Positions 5,080-7,765 of a stretch of 7,765 nucleotides of DNA are shown here, one piece after another (within the stretch, counting starts at the first letter, position 1; the number at the start of each line of letters is the position of its first letter). The stretch lies in NCBI GenBank assembly GCA_946480525.1, contig CAMLLA010000194.1, forward strand, positions 1 through 7,765. The letters run 5' to 3'. The translations under genes were made by a program, and so were the position numbers. The notes beneath the pieces were generated by a model. It was not told the origin of the DNA. It saw only the letters and a program-made list of their open reading frames with translations, and made no database searches. This DNA comes from an uncultured Asticcacaulis sp. (lineage in GTDB: Bacteria; Pseudomonadota; Alphaproteobacteria; Caulobacterales; Caulobacteraceae).

Positions 5080-6942
5080 ATGTTGAAGAAGATCCTTACG
5101 CTCGGCGCGTCTGCGCTGGCGCTCCTCTCCCCTGCTTTTGCCCACGCCGATGGCGAAGACGTCATCGTCACCGTGACGCGCGAAGCCTTGCCGGTCTCCA
5201 AGATCGGACAGGCCGTCGATGTCCTGACGGAAAAGGACATCAAGTCCTATCAGTCGCTCTCGGTCAGCGACCTGCTGTCGCGCACCACGGACCTGCATAT
5301 TGTCGCGAACGGCGGTCCTGGGGCGTCGGGCGCTTCCAGCATCCGCGGCTCCGGCGCCGACCAGGTGCTGTACCTCCTCGACGGCATTGCCCTGAATGAC
5401 CCGTCGCAAGTCGGCGGCGGCGTCGATCTCGGCGTGCTGTCGACGGGCGACGCTGAACGCATCGAAGTCCTGCGCGGGCCTTTGTCGACCCTGTGGGGCT
5501 CGGGCGCGGTCGGAGGTGTCGTCAGCATTACCACCCGCCGCGCGACAAAACCGCTTGAAGGCGACCTGGCCGTCGAAGGTTTCGACCACTATGCCTCAGC
5601 GCGCCTGGGGATCGGCGGCAAGGCCGGCCGTCTCAACTGGCGCGTCTTTACCTCCGGCCTCAACGATCGCGGCGTGTCCGCCGCCGCCTCCGGCAGCGAA
5701 GCCGACGGCTTCACGCAAACACAACTGAGCGCCCGCGCCAGTTACGCCCTTACGGACGCCGTCACCCTGACCGGTCTCGCCGCGCGCACCCACAATTACA
5801 GCGAAGTTGACGGCTATGACGCGTTCTTCAATTTCACCGACACGGATGAAACATCTCTGAGCGATACGACGCTGGCGGCTCTTGGCGTTACCGCGCGGTT
5901 CGAGCGGATCGAACACACCCTGTCGGTCAGCGCGACGCAAACGGAGCGCAATCTTTATGACCCCACCCGCACCCCGACGTTCGAAGGCAGGGGCCGGTCG
6001 CTGACTGCCGACTACCACCTCGTCTATCGCGTCTCCGATGCCGCGCGGATCCTGGCGGGTCTTCGCCATCAGCAGGACGACATGCGCACGGAATCGACCT
6101 GGACGCCGCAACAGTCGGCCGACCAGAATTTGAGCAGTGTCTACGGCCAGGTGCGTCACGATTTCGGCGCGACGACGGTCGCCGTCAGCGCCCGCCACGA
6201 CGAATCGTCGAGCTTCGGCGGCCAGGACATCCTCCAGGCGTCCGTCGCCGTGCCGTTCGGCAACTGGCGTTTCCACGCCAGCGCCGGTCAGGGCGTCAAG
6301 GTACCGAGCCTCTACCAGCTCTATAGCGACTACGGCAATCCTGGCCTGAAGCCGGAAAAAGCCCTGACCCTGGACGGCGGTCTGGACTACAGCTTCGCCA
6401 CCGGCCAGGTGTCCGTGACCACGTTCACGCGCAGTATCGACAACCTGATCGGCTTCGATTCATGCTGGCCGGCGGCCGCCGCCCAGTGCACGACCCACCC
6501 GTTCGGCTTCTACGACAATATCGACAAGTCCGAAGCCAGCGGACTGGAGGTCGAGTGGACGCAGGACTTCGGCGACCGCCTGCACGTCCGGGGAAATGCG
6601 ACCGCACTCCACACCCGTAACGACTCCGCTGGACTGGAAGGCAAGGAGCTGGCGCGCAAGCCGAACCTGCTGACGAATTTCGATCTCAGCTACGACGCAA
6701 GCCCGGACCTCAGCCTGGCGATCGGCCTGCGCCATGCCGGTGATGCGTTCGATAACGCGGCAAATACCGTGAAGCTGGATGCCTATACGGTTGCCGACCT
6801 GCGCGCCCGGTACCAGCTGAACGACCGTGTCGAGCTCTATGCGCGGATCGAAAACCTGACCGATCAGGCATTCGAGACGGCGGCAGGCTACGGTCAGCTT
6901 GGACGCAGGCTTTGGGTTGGGGTGCGCACGCGCCTTTTCTAA
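5080..6942 (+). CDS. btuB: TonB-dependent outer-membrane receptor, BtuB-like vitamin B12 transporter
   Basis: A 620-residue protein, close to BtuB length. Residues 1-23 form a Sec signal peptide (LKK, hydrophobic ASALALL, cleavage after AHA). A TonB-box-like DVIVTVT is at 27-33. The plug domain follows (about 37-155) with SSIRGSGADQVLYLLDGIALND and the signature IEVLRGPLSTLWGSGAVGGVVSITT (128-152). The rest is a 22-strand barrel ending with ARIENLTDQAFE and a C-terminal Phe, the outer-membrane assembly signal. It would import cobalamin through the outer membrane using TonB energy, and the cobalamin riboswitch upstream makes that substrate likely. I chose ATG 5080 because the signal peptide begins there; the frame stays open upstream to 4927, but that lies in riboswitch RNA. 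A loop carries two cysteines (C462 and C470), possibly a disulfide at the cell surface. No btuCDF genes follow. Substrate by regulation is strong; by sequence alone it could be another siderophore-type receptor. Confidence 0.92.
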   Translation: MLKKILTLGASALALLSPAFAHADGEDVIVTVTREALPVSKIGQAVDVLTEKDIKSYQSLSVSDLLSRTTDLHIVANGGPGASGASSIRGSGADQVLYLLDGIALNDPSQVGGGVDLGVLSTGDAERIEVLRGPLSTLWGSGAVGGVVSITTRRATKPLEGDLAVEGFDHYASARLGIGGKAGRLNWRVFTSGLNDRGVSAAASGSEADGFTQTQLSARASYALTDAVTLTGLAARTHNYSEVDGYDAFFNFTDTDETSLSDTTLAALGVTARFERIEHTLSVSATQTERNLYDPTRTPTFEGRGRSLTADYHLVYRVSDAARILAGLRHQQDDMRTESTWTPQQSADQNLSSVYGQVRHDFGATTVAVSARHDESSSFGGQDILQASVAVPFGNWRFHASAGQGVKVPSLYQLYSDYGNPGLKPEKALTLDGGLDYSFATGQVSVTTFTRSIDNLIGFDSCWPAAAAQCTTHPFGFYDNIDKSEASGLEVEWTQDFGDRLHVRGNATALHTRNDSAGLEGKELARKPNLLTNFDLSYDASPDLSLAIGLRHAGDAFDNAANTVKLDAYTVADLRARYQLNDRVELYARIENLTDQAFETAAGYGQLGRRLWVGVRTRLF

Positions 6943-7131
6943 AAAAGCAATGCGGAAGCCCTTTGCGGCTTGGTAAAGCGTTGAAATAATCGCCTGGATA
7001 TAAATGAAAAACGTATTGTGCGTTGCGATCAAAAATGCTTCCGTAGCGCCGTTACTTTAATTATTGCCGGGCGCTTTCAGGCCGTCGGACGTTCCAACCC
7101 GTCCGGCGGTCTTATAGCATCTCAATCGTGG
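6943..7131. other. Intergenic region between convergent btuB and moaC
   Basis: No gene is supported here. It is more AT-rich than its flanks, especially 6975-7065. Possible pairings are CGGAAGC (about 6953) with GCTTCCG (about 7037), and AGCGCC (7045-7050) with GGCGCT (7070-7075). A stronger hairpin at 7082-7109 is listed separately. On the minus strand a run of six T follows the weak stem AAGCC/GGCTT just past the btuB stop, which could end moaC transcripts late. Confidence 0.5.
7082..7109. terminator. GC-rich hairpin near the moaC 3' end, possible bidirectional terminator
   Basis: CCGTCGGACG (7082-7091) pairs with CGTCCGGCGG (7100-7109) in a 10-bp stem with one G-T wobble and the 8-nt loop TTCCAACC. 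On the plus strand it is followed by TCTTAT, a weak T-tract, so it could end btuB transcription. It lies 22 bp beyond the moaC stop on the other strand, where no T-tract follows. Confidence 0.5.
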
Positions 7132-7605
7132 TCAGACCGGCCACCCGTCCGATTTTCCACCGGTTTTCGCCACGACTTCCACACCTTCGATGCGCATGGA
7201 CTTATCGACCGCCTTCAGCATGTCATAGAGGGTCAGGCCAGCCACACTGACCGCCGTCAGCGCCTCCATCTCCACCCCTGTCTGTCCCGATGTCCGGACC
7301 TCGGCTGAGATATCGAACCCCGGGAGGCCGGTATTTTCCGTGATGACGACCGCGACCTTGGTGAGCGACAGCGGATGACAGAGCGGGATAAGGTCCGCCG
7401 TCCGTTTGGCGGCCATGATTCCTGCCAGTTCCGCCGTCGTGATGACCGCGCCTTTCGGCGTCCGGCCCTCACGCACCCGTGCGAGGGTCTCCTCGGCACA
7501 GACAAGCCTGCCTTGCGCCCTGGCGGTGCGCGCGGTCACTGCCTTGTCAGAGACGTCGACCATACGGGCGCGCCCGGCTTCGTCGAGATGCGTCAGGTCA
7601 CTCAT
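7132..7605 (-). CDS. moaC: Cyclic pyranopterin monophosphate synthase MoaC
   Basis: A 157-residue cytoplasmic enzyme of molybdenum-cofactor synthesis that turns 3',8-cyclo-7,8-dihydro-GTP (made by MoaA) into cyclic pyranopterin monophosphate. It begins [19 protein letters not shown], as in E. coli MoaC, and residue numbers coincide with the E. coli enzyme: R26, K51, H77 (in LIPLCHP), E112 and E114 (GVEMEA), D128 (LYDM) and K131 are all present, so it should be active. It ends with [10 protein letters not shown], slightly shorter than in E. coli. ATG 7605 is preferred over GTG 7611 because that GTG lies within the AGAGG Shine-Dalgarno. Its ATG overlaps the moaE stop (ATGA), implying translational coupling. 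It is convergent with btuB. Confidence 0.96.
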   Translation of the reverse strand: MSDLTHLDEAGRARMVDVSDKAVTARTARAQGRLVCAEETLARVREGRTPKGAVITTAELAGIMAAKRTADLIPLCHPLSLTKVAVVITENTGLPGFDISAEVRTSGQTGVEMEALTAVSVAGLTLYDMLKAVDKSMRIEGVEVVAKTGGKSDGWPV

Positions 7606-7765
7606 GTCCACCTCTTCAAATCCTGGCTGTCAACAGCACGCGGCTCAATCCAGTGTTCGCCGTCCTTGCCAGCTTCGCGCTTCCACAGGGCGGCTTCGGA
7701 CTTAAGCCTGTCCATGGCGTAGTCCGCCGCTTCAAAGGCCGCGCGGCGATGCGCGCTTGCGGCGG
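7602..7765 (-). CDS. moaE: Molybdopterin synthase catalytic subunit MoaE, C-terminal part (runs off the right edge)
   Basis: The last 53 codons are visible, from [20 protein letters not shown] to DLKRWT and TGA at 7604-7602; the start is outside the window. MoaE, with thiocarboxylated MoaD, adds the dithiolene sulfurs to cyclic pyranopterin monophosphate to give molybdopterin. The segment [10 protein letters not shown], the lysine in DRLKSEA and the following WKRE match the E. coli MoaE C-terminal region, where the equivalent lysines (K119, K126) are catalytic. The tail [16 protein letters not shown] is also typical. Its TGA overlaps the moaC ATG by four bases, so the two form an operon with moaE upstream. 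moaD would be expected further upstream beyond the edge. Confidence 0.93.
   Translation of the reverse strand, partial: AASAHRRAAFEAADYAMDRLKSEAALWKREAGKDGEHWIEPRAVDSQDLKRWT
7611..7615 (-). promoter_or_regulatory. Shine-Dalgarno of moaC that decides its start
   Basis: On the minus strand AGAGG (7615-7611) lies five nt before ATG 7605, inside the end of moaE. It rules against the in-frame GTG at 7611, whose first base belongs to this site. Confidence 0.65.

Noticed and set aside
4939..6276. Two long minus-strand open frames (4939-5589 and 5596-6276)
   Set aside because: They are antisense to btuB and the riboswitch, with low-complexity Arg/Ala/Gly-rich translations and no start signals.
7035..7080. 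Possible small RNA in the AT-rich gap after btuB
   Set aside because: Only short stems with long loops and no clear promoter plus terminator combination are visible.

Overview
The window reads as GC-rich alphaproteobacterial chromosome. Gene content, protein style and repeat types point to Caulobacterales (Caulobacter/Phenylobacterium/Asticcacaulis-like). That placement is from general resemblance only; no search was run. There are ten genes or gene fragments in short, alternating units. I see no phage, IS, tRNA, rRNA or CRISPR.

Left part (1-1775, minus strand): cobS followed by the 5' two thirds of a truncated-at-edge cobT. These are the AAA+ ATPase and the partner subunit of the aerobic cobaltochelatase. 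The 170 bp between them holds two inverted REP-like units, each made of two hairpins.

Middle (1888-4724): a small accessory cluster of alternating orientation. It contains an NTF2/SnoaL-like protein (+), a GFA-family zinc protein broken by one missing base (-), a GNAT acetyltransferase (+), a protein with a Cys/His-rich N-terminal half and a C-terminal J domain (-), and a BolA-family protein (+). From memory, cobT-cobS-J-domain-bolA is a recurring neighbourhood in alphaproteobacteria; here three genes sit between cobS and the J-domain gene. Convergent gene pairs are separated by dyad elements: an alphaproteobacterial 'CCCGAAA...TTTCGGG' hairpin at 2323-2358 and a roughly 106-bp long-range inverted repeat at 3623-3728. 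Divergent pairs share short promoter regions.

Right part (4725-7765): a class-I type cobalamin riboswitch precedes a 620-residue BtuB-like TonB-dependent receptor. This is a B12 uptake unit that is most likely switched off when cobalamin is plentiful. Converging on it from the right edge is a molybdenum-cofactor operon, moaE (3' part only) and moaC, overlapping by ATGA.

The common theme of the two ends is cobalamin: cobalt chelation (CobS/CobT) on one side and B12-regulated uptake on the other. No cobN or corrin-ring genes are in view, so whether CobST works in de novo synthesis here cannot be decided. The least ordinary items are the frameshifted GFA gene, the two REP units whose second hairpins differ in sequence but both pair perfectly, and the large inverted repeat that supplies the J-domain gene's stop codon. 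I found no evidence for a wholly new system.
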